Assembly: GCA_027484495.1 (NCBI GenBank)
Contig: JAIXSW010000263.1
Span: 1-18,911, forward strand
DNA: 18,911 nucleotides
Direction: 5' to 3'
DNA from: Gammaproteobacteria bacterium
GTDB lineage: Bacteria > Pseudomonadota > Gammaproteobacteria > Enterobacterales > Alteromonadaceae
In this document: positions 7,127 through 14,592 of the stretch, one piece after another
Layout of the letters: each line of letters begins with the position of its first letter
How positions within the stretch are numbered: the first letter of the stretch is position 1
Translations under genes and position numbers: made by a program
Notes under the pieces: generated by a model
The model's input: only the letters and a program-made list of their open reading frames with translations
What the model was told of the DNA's origin: nothing
Databases searched by the model: none

Positions 7127-8676
7127 CTCTTGCGGTTGATACCATATTCGCGCAATTTATTTGCCACTGCGGTATGACTTAAACCGAGTTTTTTCGCCAG
7201 TTGACGCGAACTTGGGTAAGCCGGGAATAGTTTTCGCAATAAACTGGCTTCAAAGCGTTTTACTGCTTCGTCCAGTGTGCCGTCAAAATCTTTCTCCAGA
7301 TAACCAAAGTCGTTGGTGTAACTTGGCAACTGTAACTGTTCTTTGTCGAGCTCTGCGCCTTCGAGCAGCGTCACCGCGCGATACAATGCGTTCTCTAATT
7401 GCCGCACGTTACCTGGCCAGGGATATTGCTGAATGAAACTGGCACAATTTTCAGTGAGTTTTGGCGGTTTGCGACCCAAGCGTGCCGCCAGACGAGCCAT
7501 AAAGTGCTCTGCCAATGGCACGATATCCTGCTTGCGGTCCCTCAGCGGCGGCAGCACTAACGTCAGTACGTTCAGGCGGTAATACAAATCTTCGCGAAAA
7601 CGCCCTTCCTGCACCATGCCGGGTAAATCTTTTTGTGTGGTACAAATTACCCGCACATCAACCCGCACTTCGTTTTCATCTGCCACACGGCGAAAACTGC
7701 CATCCTGTAAAAAGCGCAACAGTTTGGTTTGGATCTCGCGTGACATTTCGCCAATCTCATCCAAAAACACGGTCCCGCGATTGGCCTGCTCAAAAATGCC
7801 TTTTTTACCTTCAGTTGTGCCCGGAAAGGCATTCGGGCCATAACCAAATAATTCAGACTCGGCGACATTGTCCGGTAAAGCCGCACAATTGACGGCAAGG
7901 AATGGTTTCCCCGCACGGCTGCTGGCACCGTGACATGCCCGCGCCAGTAATTCTTTACCGGTGCCGGTTTCACCGGTAATTAAAATCGGCGCGTCGAGCT
8001 GGGCCATTTTTTTCGCTTCCCGCACCACTTTACGCATCAGGTTGCTGCTGGCCTGAATCGAATTGAAGCTTTCCTGGTCGCCTTTTTTAAATGCAACCAT
8101 TTGCTCACCGAGCCGGCTCTCTGATTTTAATGTGATCACGGCTCCGGCCAGAATTTCATGGCCCGCCTCGGCCGGCACCATCACCGGCAGAATATCCGCG
8201 ATAAATTTCTTACCATGAATTTCAATTTTGCGGGTTTGCGCCAGCACATCATCACTTTCCAGCCAGCGCTGAAAATTAAATCCTTTGACCAAAGGTGACA
8301 AAGGTAAACCGGCAACTTCCTCGCGCTGCAGCGTCAGCGCGTCGAGGGCGGCTTCATTGATTACGGTCACATTGGCTTTGGTGTCGATCGCTATCACACC
8401 ATCCGGCAGAGTTTTTAGCAGTGTGAACAGCTCATTGTGTTCACGTTCTGATGGCATAAAAGCAGTAGTTTTGACGTCTTCGACGCCGGGAATGCGGCGG
8501 ATCTTCGCCATGAGGTCCTGGAATTTTTCGAAATCGACCGTTGGAAAGGCAACAAACATCCGGCCTAATTCGGGGTCAACTTCAATACCGCGCAGATCAA
8601 TCTGAAATGACACCAGGATGTTTAACACTTCCTGAGCGATACCAACACGGTCCTGACAATGGATTTCTAAGCGCAT
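7114..8676 (-). CDS. tyrR: TyrR-type transcriptional regulator of aromatic amino acid genes
   Basis: The 520-residue regulator has TyrR architecture. An ACT domain is at 1-75 (MRLEIHCQDRVGIAQEVLN). A PAS domain is at about 78-190 (LPDGVIAIDTKANVTVINEAAL, then NGFNF-like KGFNFQRWLES). The AAA+ domain spans about 205-435, with Walker A GETGTGKE at 235-242 and Walker B GTVFLDE at 301-307. A Fis-type helix-turn-helix ends the protein (SSRQLAKKLGLSHTAVANKLREYGI). The sigma-54 contact loop GAFTGA is replaced by PNAFPGT (281-287). This is expected for TyrR, which works with sigma-70 RNA polymerase, and argues against a PhhR-like sigma-54 activator. The ligands are presumably tyrosine or phenylalanine plus ATP. 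It sits between the phhAB and hppD units it probably controls. The MRLE start matches the family. Confidence 0.95.
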   Translation of the reverse strand: MRLEIHCQDRVGIAQEVLNILVSFQIDLRGIEVDPELGRMFVAFPTVDFEKFQDLMAKIRRIPGVEDVKTTAFMPSEREHNELFTLLKTLPDGVIAIDTKANVTVINEAALDALTLQREEVAGLPLSPLVKGFNFQRWLESDDVLAQTRKIEIHGKKFIADILPVMVPAEAGHEILAGAVITLKSESRLGEQMVAFKKGDQESFNSIQASSNLMRKVVREAKKMAQLDAPILITGETGTGKELLARACHGASSRAGKPFLAVNCAALPDNVAESELFGYGPNAFPGTTEGKKGIFEQANRGTVFLDEIGEMSREIQTKLLRFLQDGSFRRVADENEVRVDVRVICTTQKDLPGMVQEGRFREDLYYRLNVLTLVLPPLRDRKQDIVPLAEHFMARLAARLGRKPPKLTENCASFIQQYPWPGNVRQLENALYRAVTLLEGAELDKEQLQLPSYTNDFGYLEKDFDGTLDEAVKRFEASLLRKLFPAYPSSRQLAKKLGLSHTAVANKLREYGINRKSVKI

Positions 8677-8748
8677 ATGAATGACAACCTTGCGAGATGA
8701 CAGGTATTTTTATCATACGGCAAAGCACAAGCTTCAGACCAGCTCTTT

Positions 8749-8766
8749 TGTAAACTTTTGTGAACG
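8749..8766. promoter_or_regulatory. Candidate TyrR box upstream of tyrR
   Basis: TGTAAA-CTTTTG-TGAACG matches 9 of 12 consensus positions and keeps the invariant G-N14-C spacing. It lies 73-90 bases upstream of the tyrR start, a position suited to autoregulation. The right half-site is poor. Confidence 0.3.
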
Positions 8767-8796
8767 TGAGCCGGATTTAAAGCCAAATCCAAAGCG

Positions 8797-8822
8797 AAAA
8801 AAAAGCTGCCGGGGCAGCTTTT
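8797..8822 (-). terminator. Intrinsic terminator after phhB
   Basis: AAAAGCTGCC pairs with GGCAGCTTTT (8801-8822). On the minus strand the hairpin runs into a stretch of eight T (8797-8804). It starts about 20 bases after the phhB stop and ends the phhAB transcript before tyrR. Confidence 0.88.
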
Positions 8823-8841
8823 CTCAATGTTGCACGCCTGC

Positions 8842-9204
8842 TTATTCAGTCACCAGCAGCGCATCCGTTTTGGCAGCACAAATAAAGTCATTTTTATGCA
8901 AGCCTTTGATGGAATGTGACCACCAGGTCACGGTCAGTTTGCCCCACTCCAGCAGTAAAGCTGGGTGATGGCCTTCTGCTTCGGCCAGTTCCGCCACTTT
9001 GTGATGGAAAGCCCAAGCCAGCTTAAAGTTTTTAAACTTGTATTCGCGTTCCAGTTGCAAAATGCCATCCCGGACCACTGGAGTCCAGTCCGGAATTTGC
9101 CGCATTAATTGCGGTAATTCTTCATCCGATACCCGCGGCGCATCGGCACGGCACGCTTCACACTTTTGTCTGGCAAGTTCAGTCATTGTTGTACTCATTT
9201 TCAT
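8842..9204 (-). CDS. phhB: Pterin-4a-carbinolamine dehydratase
   Basis: The 120-residue protein dehydrates the 4a-hydroxytetrahydropterin made by phenylalanine hydroxylase, so the cofactor can be regenerated. The diagnostic region EAEGHHPALLLEWGKLTVTW, then SIKGLHKNDFICAAKTD, is present and includes the catalytic HHP pair. The N-terminal CEACRADAPRVSDEELP matches the Pseudomonas PhhB type. Three in-frame ATGs (9204, 9198, 9186) are possible starts. The first is only five bases from the phhA stop. The third, giving MTELARQ, best matches the family length (about 114-118 residues) and has GAG seven bases upstream. I report the longest form, with this doubt. It is co-transcribed with phhA. Confidence 0.93.
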   Translation of the reverse strand: MKMSTTMTELARQKCEACRADAPRVSDEELPQLMRQIPDWTPVVRDGILQLEREYKFKNFKLAWAFHHKVAELAEAEGHHPALLLEWGKLTVTWWSHSIKGLHKNDFICAAKTDALLVTE

Positions 9205-9209
9205 TAAAA

Positions 9210-10001
9210 TTAACTGGCTTTTTTCTCTTTCGGCGCAAACATAGGCGCGTGCAGACCCAAGGCCTTGGCTTGCTGCACCAACGTCATCAGGTCCATTTGT
9301 GCGATGTCAAACAGCTGACGAATACTCTGAATGCGGAAGTAAATAGGTTGCATAATGTCGATGCGATATGGCGTGCGGAACACATCCACCACATCCAATA
9401 CCTTACGCTGTGGAATGTCAGAATGGATCGCATATTGAGTTTCACCGGGAGACGACAGAATGCCACCGCCATAAATGCGCAACCCATCTGGGGTATCAAT
9501 CAGACCAAATTCAATAGTGAACCAGTACAACCGGGCCAGATACACCCGATCCTGCTTACTGGCCGCCAAACCAAGCTTACCGTACATATGAGTGAATTCG
9601 GCGAAGTCAGGATGAGTCAGCATGGCGCAGTGGCCAAAAATTTCGTGGAACACATCCGGTTCCTGCAGGTAATCAAACTCTTCGCGGCTGCGGATAAAAG
9701 TGGCGACCGGGAACTGTTTATTCGCCAACAATTCAAAAAAGCGATCGAAACTGATGAGGGCCGGCACTTCAGCACACTGCCAGCCTGTGGTGGCCTGCAG
9801 AACAGCATTCACTTCATGCAGCTGAGGGATGCGATCTTGTGGCAGATTTAATCGCTGCAGGCCGGCCATGTATTCATTGCAGGCCTTGCCTTCGATGCAG
9901 CTGAGTTGGCGCTTGATCAAATCTGACCAAATTTGGTTCTCTTCGTCGGACCAGGCAATAATGCCGTCGGCATCCGATTCACGGGATACGTAAGATGTCA
10001 T
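9210..10001 (-). CDS. phhA: Phenylalanine 4-monooxygenase
   Basis: The 263-residue, single-domain bacterial phenylalanine hydroxylase makes tyrosine from phenylalanine with tetrahydropterin, Fe(II) and O2. The iron ligands are H119 and H124 in PDVFHEIFGHCAMLTHPDF and E164 in YWFTIEFGL, matching the 2-His-1-Glu facial triad. RIPQLHEVN and GWQCAEVPALIS are the expected pterin-region motifs. It lacks the regulatory ACT domain and the tetramerisation tail of the animal enzymes, which is normal for bacteria. phhB begins five bases after its stop. A TyrR-box-like site lies 116 bases upstream. Together with hppD-hmgA-fahA-maiA it gives a near-complete phenylalanine degradation route. Confidence 0.96.
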   Translation of the reverse strand: MTSYVSRESDADGIIAWSDEENQIWSDLIKRQLSCIEGKACNEYMAGLQRLNLPQDRIPQLHEVNAVLQATTGWQCAEVPALISFDRFFELLANKQFPVATFIRSREEFDYLQEPDVFHEIFGHCAMLTHPDFAEFTHMYGKLGLAASKQDRVYLARLYWFTIEFGLIDTPDGLRIYGGGILSSPGETQYAIHSDIPQRKVLDVVDVFRTPYRIDIMQPIYFRIQSIRQLFDIAQMDLMTLVQQAKALGLHAPMFAPKEKKAS

Positions 10002-10116
10002 GTTACAACCTGTTAATTCTGCTTGCCTGCCTCGGTTGGGCTGGCTGAATGGCTGGCATCCTAGTGGATTGCATCTGAGCTGTTAACCCAGCGCCACAAA
10101 CTGACGTCTGCACAAC

Positions 10117-10134
10117 TGTGCAAAAAAATGTACA
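10117..10134. promoter_or_regulatory. Candidate TyrR box upstream of phhA
   Basis: TGTGCA-AAAAAA-TGTACA matches 9 of 12 positions of TGTAAA-N6-TTTACA when read on the minus strand, with the invariant G-N14-C frame. It is centred about 125 bases upstream of the phhA start, in the 172-base gap behind megL. Nothing else that stands out was seen in that gap. Confidence 0.4.
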
Positions 10135-10173
10135 AGGCATCACACCAGCAACACAACCAACTGTTTTAAATAA

Positions 10174-11373
10174 TTATTTTTGCTGTATCTGCATCTTTAC
10201 CAAGGCTTGCTGCAAGTCGGCAATAATATCCTCAACATGCTCGAGTCCCACGGAAATGCGGATGAGCCCATCGCTGATACCAGCCAACCGGCGTTCTTCT
10301 GCAGTGTATGGACTATGGGTCATGGATGCCGGATGTTGGATCAGAGACTCAGCATCGCCAAGACTGACTGCCAGACTCAACAACTCACATTGGTTGATAA
10401 AATACCGGCCGTCTTCCAGACTGCCTTTTAATTCAAACGCCAGCACGCCGCCGGCGGCTTTCATCTGACTACCGATAAATCGGTGGCCCGGATGACCAGG
10501 CAAACCAGGATAATACACAGTGGCAACTGCCGGATGCGCATGCAAAAACTCTGCTACGCGCTGCGCGTTCTGACAATGACGCTCCATCCGCACTGATAAA
10601 GTCTTTAAGCCGCGGATAATCAGCCAGGCATCATGGGGGCTGATGGTCGCGCCCATATCTTTCAGGGTCGTCAGCTTGATGGTCTGGATGGTGTCAGCGT
10701 CCGACAGAATAATACCGGCGACGACATCGCCGTGACCGTTCAGATATTTGGTCGCGCTATGGATGATGATATCGATACCATACCGCGCCGGCTGCTGCAG
10801 TAATGGCGTCAGGAATGTGTTATCGATCACTGATTTGATCTGATGTTGGCGACAGAACTGACCAAGGAATTCCAGATCTAACACCACCAGATTGGGATTA
10901 ATCGGCGTCTCGGCAAACAGCATACGGGTATTGGGCCGGCGTGCGGCTTCAACGGCCGCGTGATCAGTCATATCAACAAAACTGACTTCGATGCCGTACC
11001 GGGCAAACTGGTGATTAAACAGAGCAAAACTACAACCATAAATCGCATGACTGGCGATCAGATGGTCACCTTGCTGCAGGAAAGCCAAAGTCGCAGCAGC
11101 CACCGCGCCCATACCGGTAGCAGTTGCTGCGCCGTCCGCCATCCCTTCCAGCGCCGCAACTTTCAGCTCGAGCTCGCGGGTGGTCGGATTGCCAAGCCGG
11201 GTATAAATATACCCTTCGGTTTCACCGGCAAAGCGCGCCGCGCCCTGCTCGGCACTATCAAACACAAAAGTGGACGTTTGGTATAAAGGTGTGGCGAGAC
11301 TGCCAAACTGCCGGTCATAAGTCTTGCCGGCATGGATGCACATCGTTTCTGCGTGTTTACTGCTACTGCTCAT
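10174..11373 (-). CDS. megL: Methionine gamma-lyase
   Basis: The 399-residue PLP enzyme of the Cys/Met-metabolism family cleaves L-methionine to methanethiol, ammonia and 2-oxobutyrate. The PLP lysine is K209 in SATKYLNGHGDV. YIYTRLGNPT, VIDNTFLTP and AVSLGDAESLIQHPASMTH are family signatures. IYGCSFALF carries Y112 and C114, the equivalents of the tyrosine and the active-site cysteine typical of methionine gamma-lyase; cystathionine gamma-lyases and beta-lyases usually lack this cysteine. It is on the same strand as phhA, 172 bases upstream. An inverted repeat (11443-11456) and a TyrR-like palindrome lie in the gap before it. No intrinsic terminator is visible after it. Confidence 0.88.
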   Translation of the reverse strand: MSSSSKHAETMCIHAGKTYDRQFGSLATPLYQTSTFVFDSAEQGAARFAGETEGYIYTRLGNPTTRELELKVAALEGMADGAATATGMGAVAAATLAFLQQGDHLIASHAIYGCSFALFNHQFARYGIEVSFVDMTDHAAVEAARRPNTRMLFAETPINPNLVVLDLEFLGQFCRQHQIKSVIDNTFLTPLLQQPARYGIDIIIHSATKYLNGHGDVVAGIILSDADTIQTIKLTTLKDMGATISPHDAWLIIRGLKTLSVRMERHCQNAQRVAEFLHAHPAVATVYYPGLPGHPGHRFIGSQMKAAGGVLAFELKGSLEDGRYFINQCELLSLAVSLGDAESLIQHPASMTHSPYTAEERRLAGISDGLIRISVGLEHVEDIIADLQQALVKMQIQQK

Positions 11374-11442
11374 AACAACCTGACTGCTTAGATAAAATTA
11401 TCAAACAATTAAGCAAACAAGTTATAACCACGACAAGGCATG

Positions 11443-11456
11443 CAGACATCTGTCTG
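11443..11456. promoter_or_regulatory. Perfect inverted repeat upstream of megL, candidate operator
   Basis: CAGACA-TC-TGTCTG is a perfect six-base inverted repeat with a two-base spacer, 70-83 bases before the megL start. It contains AGACATCT, seven of eight bases of the MetJ half-box AGACGTCT. The neighbouring octamers do not continue the tandem Met-box pattern, so MetJ control is only a possibility. Confidence 0.35.
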
Positions 11457-11497
11457 TCCGTTTGCGGCGCAGTGACGACAGGTCTGAACTGTAGATT

Positions 11498-11515
11498 TGT
11501 AAATATTATTGTGCA
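11498..11515. promoter_or_regulatory. TyrR-box-like site at the ycjF 3' end, upstream of megL
   Basis: TGTAAA-TATTAT-TGTGCA matches 10 of 12 positions of the E. coli TyrR box, with a perfect left half-site. It overlaps the ycjF stop codon and lies 125 bases upstream of megL. The position allows a role at megL, but chance is not excluded. Confidence 0.3.
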
Positions 11516-12510
11516 GGTGGTCGTTGCAGCAACCGTTGTAACAGCGACTGCAACAACGGTTGCACCGTTGCTTGTTGCGTCACTAACGGTAACGGCCGCA
11601 ATTCTTGCTGAATAAACCGGCCCAGCCGCGCCAACATAAGACCAGCCAGCACGCCCTGACCAGCACGCGCCGACAATTTACTGCTTAACTCTACCCCAAG
11701 AAAATCGCCGCCAATATCAATCGCCAGTTCAGTCGCACCAGTCCAAAACAACAAATTTGCGAACTTTTTAATCAGCGCCAGTCGCTGCAAAGCACCAATT
11801 TGCACGCCATACAAAGCTGAAAGTTCGGCCAGCAAGCGCCAGGCCCGCCAGCTCACTAATGCCATGTCGGCCAGTGCGAACGGACTTAATGCCACCGCCA
11901 TGCCGGCTTGTTTTGCCGCCGCACTGATGCAGACCGCCGCTTGCTGATCCAACGGTTGTAACACCAGCAAATCAAACAGCTGCAACGTTTCTGCATCCGA
12001 TAGTTGTGGATTTTGCTGTGCATAAAACGCCTCGGCCGACGCCGGCGTTTGTTTTAACATGCGCTGACATAAAGCCGATGCCTGCCCATACTGCAGACTA
12101 TTTTGCATGGCTGAACCTTGCTGCCGCCAAGACTGGCGTTCTGCATGCTGACGCCGGCCACGCCAGCTACTCCAGCATATTTTAGTCAGCGCCGCCACAC
12201 CAAAACCGGTCAGAGCCAGTGCCGCAGCGCCTTGTACAACACTGCTATTCAGGCTGTCCTGGACAAATTCGGCCCATTGCAGCAACGCCACCAGCAGCAC
12301 AAGGCTGAGGCCTACCCCAAGCCAGCGCGAGATCCCGGCTGTGTTGATAGCCTTGGGCAATTCATTCGCTCTGCCCGTTGCTTCATTCACGGATACAAAT
12401 GCATCGGCAGAAAATTGTTGAGGCTGTGCCAGCGGGATCTCAGCAGTAGCCGGCTTTACACTGACAAACTCATCGACATTAAATTGCTCTGCCGTTTTTA
12501 ATGGTTTCAT
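11506..12510 (-). CDS. ycjF: YcjF family inner-membrane protein (DUF697)
   Basis: The 334-residue protein resembles E. coli YcjF. A polar N-terminus (1-58) precedes two likely membrane segments (about 60-82 and 90-112). A basic cytoplasmic stretch follows, then the conserved C-terminal region with SPFALADMALVSWRAWRLL, LYGVQIGALQRLAL and ELSSKLSARAGQGVLAGLMLARLG. The molecular role is not established. Family members sit with ycjX in psp loci and are induced with PspF. The start ATG overlaps the ycjX stop by four bases (ATGA). The N-terminus contains two copies of a QF..D.FVSV motif (residues 9-18 and 32-41). In E. coli the same gene precedes tyrR; here megL and phhAB lie between them. Confidence 0.9.
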   Translation of the reverse strand: MKPLKTAEQFNVDEFVSVKPATAEIPLAQPQQFSADAFVSVNEATGRANELPKAINTAGISRWLGVGLSLVLLVALLQWAEFVQDSLNSSVVQGAAALALTGFGVAALTKICWSSWRGRRQHAERQSWRQQGSAMQNSLQYGQASALCQRMLKQTPASAEAFYAQQNPQLSDAETLQLFDLLVLQPLDQQAAVCISAAAKQAGMAVALSPFALADMALVSWRAWRLLAELSALYGVQIGALQRLALIKKFANLLFWTGATELAIDIGGDFLGVELSSKLSARAGQGVLAGLMLARLGRFIQQELRPLPLVTQQATVQPLLQSLLQRLLQRPPAQ

Positions 12511-13874
12511 TGCAAGTGATCTCCAAGCAAAAATTGCAACGCTTGATCCATTCGCAGTTGCTCTGGGAACAACGAACCTGGACCAATCAGCGGCAGAAAC
12601 TCAGGAAAAGCGAACTGGTGGTGCTGAAACAATACAGACGATGGCATGGATAACGGTACTTCGCCCGGGTACAACAGCTGCAGTTCGCCGGTCTTGGCCA
12701 GCCGACCGCGCAGGCATGGCTTATTCCCTTCCGGCGTCTTTACTTGACCCAGTTCAGAGCTAACCACTGCCGCGACAGCCAGCGCTTCAGTCTCACAGCG
12801 CTGATAACGTCGCTGGTACAGTGGCTGTTGCAGCATCTGCTGTAACAATAACAGCAGGTTCCGGTGCTGGTCCGGCGTCAGCAAATCAGCCTTGGACGCG
12901 ACAAATAACACTTTATCAATACGCGGCTGCCAGATCCGGCGCCACCAGCTGTCGGGGCCGTAAGAAAAATGCTGCATGATTAACATCAACGCCTGTTGCA
13001 ATTGCTGCATCGCATGATGTCCCCGATTCAGCGCGCCAAGGCAGTCCGCCATAATCACCTGGCGATCCAGCCCGGCGAAATAGTCCCGATAAAATGGCTC
13101 AACCACTTTGTGCTTATAATCGTCGAAATTCTGTTTAAGCTGGCGGGTTAAGGTGTTGTCCTGCGCCAACTGAGCAGGCAACAATGGAAATAGTTGTAAT
13201 AACGGCGCACCAGCCAGTTCAGCCGGACGTAATAACCGGCCAGGCTGCAGGATCAGACTGAGTTGTTGTTGCTTCAGGTTCTGCAGCAGTTGCTGATACA
13301 GATCGGTTAACTGCTGCAGAACCAAGGGCCCACCGGCCGTATCGGCCAGCTGCAGGTGCCGACGGAATGGTTCCGCGAGAGTAGACACATTTTCTGTGTC
13401 TAACATCGCCCAGACGTTGTCACACCAGGTGGCGTAGTCCAGAGATAGCATAGGCAAATCGAGCAACCATTCACCGGGATAATCAGTGATCTCCAGCGTC
13501 AGTGTTTGCCAATCCAGTAGTTTTTGTTTTAACGGACTCTGCGGTTTATAACGCAGCTGTAGAGTAATTTGACTCAGCGCCGTTGTAGAAGCAGGCCACT
13601 GACCTTGTTGTAGTTGCTGCAAGTTCAACTCAAATGGAAAACGCGCGCGCTGTGCCATCAGGTTCGGCACACACTGCCCGCCCAAATAACGCTGTTGTTG
13701 CATGACCTGGAAAAACGGCAGCTGAGGCTGTTGCGTCTTTGTCAGCTGATGGATGAAACTGGTGAGAAATGCAGTTTTACCTGCACCACTGACACCAGTT
13801 ATCCCCAAACGCAGATGCTGATTCGCCAGACGTTGCCCAAGTTCTCTGGCGCGGCCTGGCAGGTGAAATTCCAT
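12507..13874 (-). CDS. ycjX: YcjX family P-loop NTPase (DUF463)
   Basis: The 455-residue protein has P-loop GVSGAGKT at 27-34. The conserved ITDYPGEWLLDLPML segment at about 150-165 resembles a switch/Walker B element, and KVLFVASKADLL at about 320-330 resembles the G4 SKAD motif of GTPases. The length agrees with E. coli YcjX (about 465). Its role is unknown, but it is a stress-induced psp-operon partner of YcjF. It starts 44 bases after the pspC stop with no terminator between, and overlaps ycjF by four bases, so pspA-B-C-ycjX-ycjF read as one operon. The sequence is unusually rich in Gln and Leu (runs such as LLLLLQQ). The family call is strong; the biochemical role is inferred. Confidence 0.9.
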   Translation of the reverse strand: MEFHLPGRARELGQRLANQHLRLGITGVSGAGKTAFLTSFIHQLTKTQQPQLPFFQVMQQQRYLGGQCVPNLMAQRARFPFELNLQQLQQGQWPASTTALSQITLQLRYKPQSPLKQKLLDWQTLTLEITDYPGEWLLDLPMLSLDYATWCDNVWAMLDTENVSTLAEPFRRHLQLADTAGGPLVLQQLTDLYQQLLQNLKQQQLSLILQPGRLLRPAELAGAPLLQLFPLLPAQLAQDNTLTRQLKQNFDDYKHKVVEPFYRDYFAGLDRQVIMADCLGALNRGHHAMQQLQQALMLIMQHFSYGPDSWWRRIWQPRIDKVLFVASKADLLTPDQHRNLLLLLQQMLQQPLYQRRYQRCETEALAVAAVVSSELGQVKTPEGNKPCLRGRLAKTGELQLLYPGEVPLSMPSSVLFQHHQFAFPEFLPLIGPGSLFPEQLRMDQALQFLLGDHLQ

Positions 13875-13918
13875 CAGTTACACACTTCCTGCGGTTGTTG
13901 AGCGGCTATTGCCGGCTG

Positions 13919-14329
13919 TCAGAGTTTATTAAACTCGCGATGTAACTGAAACTTGCTGGACGTGACATAGGATTCCATATCACGCAACCGGTATTCTATG
14001 CTGTCAAACTGTTGCTTCAGATGATTCAGGGCGCGGGGTGGTGCTTCACCGCGTTGCCAGACCCGGGTTTTTACTTCCACCGGACGCTCTGCAGCAGCCC
14101 GAACCGGCTCGCCACTGCGTTGTTCAGCGACCGATTTTTTCTCCAGTACTATCCAGCCGACCAGATACAGAACCGGTAAAATACCGCCGAAACCCAGTAA
14201 TACTGATGCCAGAACGACCACACGCACCAGCCACAATTCCCAACCGAAGTAATCGGCAATACCGGCACAGACTCCGGCTATTTTACCGTTGCGGTCATCC
14301 CGCAACAGCTCGCGACGTTTGCTACTCAT
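13919..14329 (-). CDS. pspC: Phage shock protein C
   Basis: The 136-residue inner-membrane protein helps relay membrane stress and releases PspF from PspA together with PspB. The PspC domain is at the start (RDDRNGKIAGVCAGIADYFGW), followed by a hydrophobic stretch at about 34-62 that should cross the membrane. The C-terminal half ends with a predicted helical segment (NHLKQQFDSIEYRLRDMESYV). I chose ATG 14329, with GGAGG seven bases upstream, over the in-frame ATG 14359, which has no comparable site. The start overlaps the pspB stop by eight bases, implying translational coupling. It is somewhat longer than E. coli PspC (119 residues). No pspD or pspE is present after it. Confidence 0.94.
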   Translation of the reverse strand: MSSKRRELLRDDRNGKIAGVCAGIADYFGWELWLVRVVVLASVLLGFGGILPVLYLVGWIVLEKKSVAEQRSGEPVRAAAERPVEVKTRVWQRGEAPPRALNHLKQQFDSIEYRLRDMESYVTSSKFQLHREFNKL

Positions 14330-14558
14330 GTTTACGCCTCCAGTTTGGTGCGTCTGCATCCAGGATGGCCTCCAGCGTCTTAATCCGGTCCGCCATTCGC
14401 TCAGCTTTCACTGATAAATCATTCAGTTGCGCCAGTTCATGCTCGGACAGGCCCTCTGAAATTTTGCGTTTGCTGCGATAGTGCATAATGATCCAGATCG
14501 GTGCCACACAAATCATAAAGATGATCATCGGTATCGCAAAAGCTTCGGTAATATCCAT
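14322..14558 (-). CDS. pspB: Phage shock protein B
   Basis: The 78-residue protein has an N-terminal membrane helix (about 7-27, IPMIIFMICVAPIWIIMHY). A basic turn and a heptad-like cytoplasmic helix follow (LSEHELAQLNDLSVKAERM, then ADRIKTLEAIL), as in E. coli PspB (74 residues). With PspC it senses inner-membrane stress and sequesters PspA. It is co-transcribed with pspA and separated from it by 25 bases that contain a perfect hairpin. It overlaps pspC by eight bases. Confidence 0.95.
   Translation of the reverse strand: MDITEAFAIPMIIFMICVAPIWIIMHYRSKRKISEGLSEHELAQLNDLSVKAERMADRIKTLEAILDADAPNWRRKHE
14331..14341 (-). promoter_or_regulatory. pspC: Ribosome binding site deciding the pspC start
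   Basis: On the minus strand GGAGG (14337-14341) is followed by seven bases and ATG 14329. The site lies within the pspB coding end. It supports the 136-residue PspC over a 146-residue version that starts ten codons earlier. Confidence 0.75.
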
Positions 14559-14571
14559 GTTCGGCTCCAGA

Positions 14572-14592
14572 AACGCCTGATAATCAGGCGTT
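14572..14592 (-). other. Perfect intercistronic hairpin between pspA and pspB
   Basis: AACGCCTGA and TCAGGCGTT pair over nine bases around a TTA loop. The left arm contains the pspA stop codon TGA. Only three T follow, so it is a poor terminator. It is more likely a processing or stabilising element, or a partial attenuator, that keeps PspA more abundant than PspB and PspC. Confidence 0.65.

Noticed and set aside
9186..9851. 221-codon open frame on the plus strand opposite phhA
   Set aside because: It is a shadow of phhA, whose catalytic motifs are unmistakable. The translation resembles no family and has no good ribosome binding site.
11436..11459. Tandem MetJ boxes upstream of megL
   Set aside because: Only one octamer (AGACATCT) fits well; the adjacent octamers match three or four of eight positions. 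The inverted repeat is reported instead, without naming the regulator.
14038..14481. 147-codon open frame on the plus strand opposite pspC and pspB
   Set aside because: It is antisense to two well-recognised genes and its Pro/Arg/Ser-rich product looks like a frame artefact.
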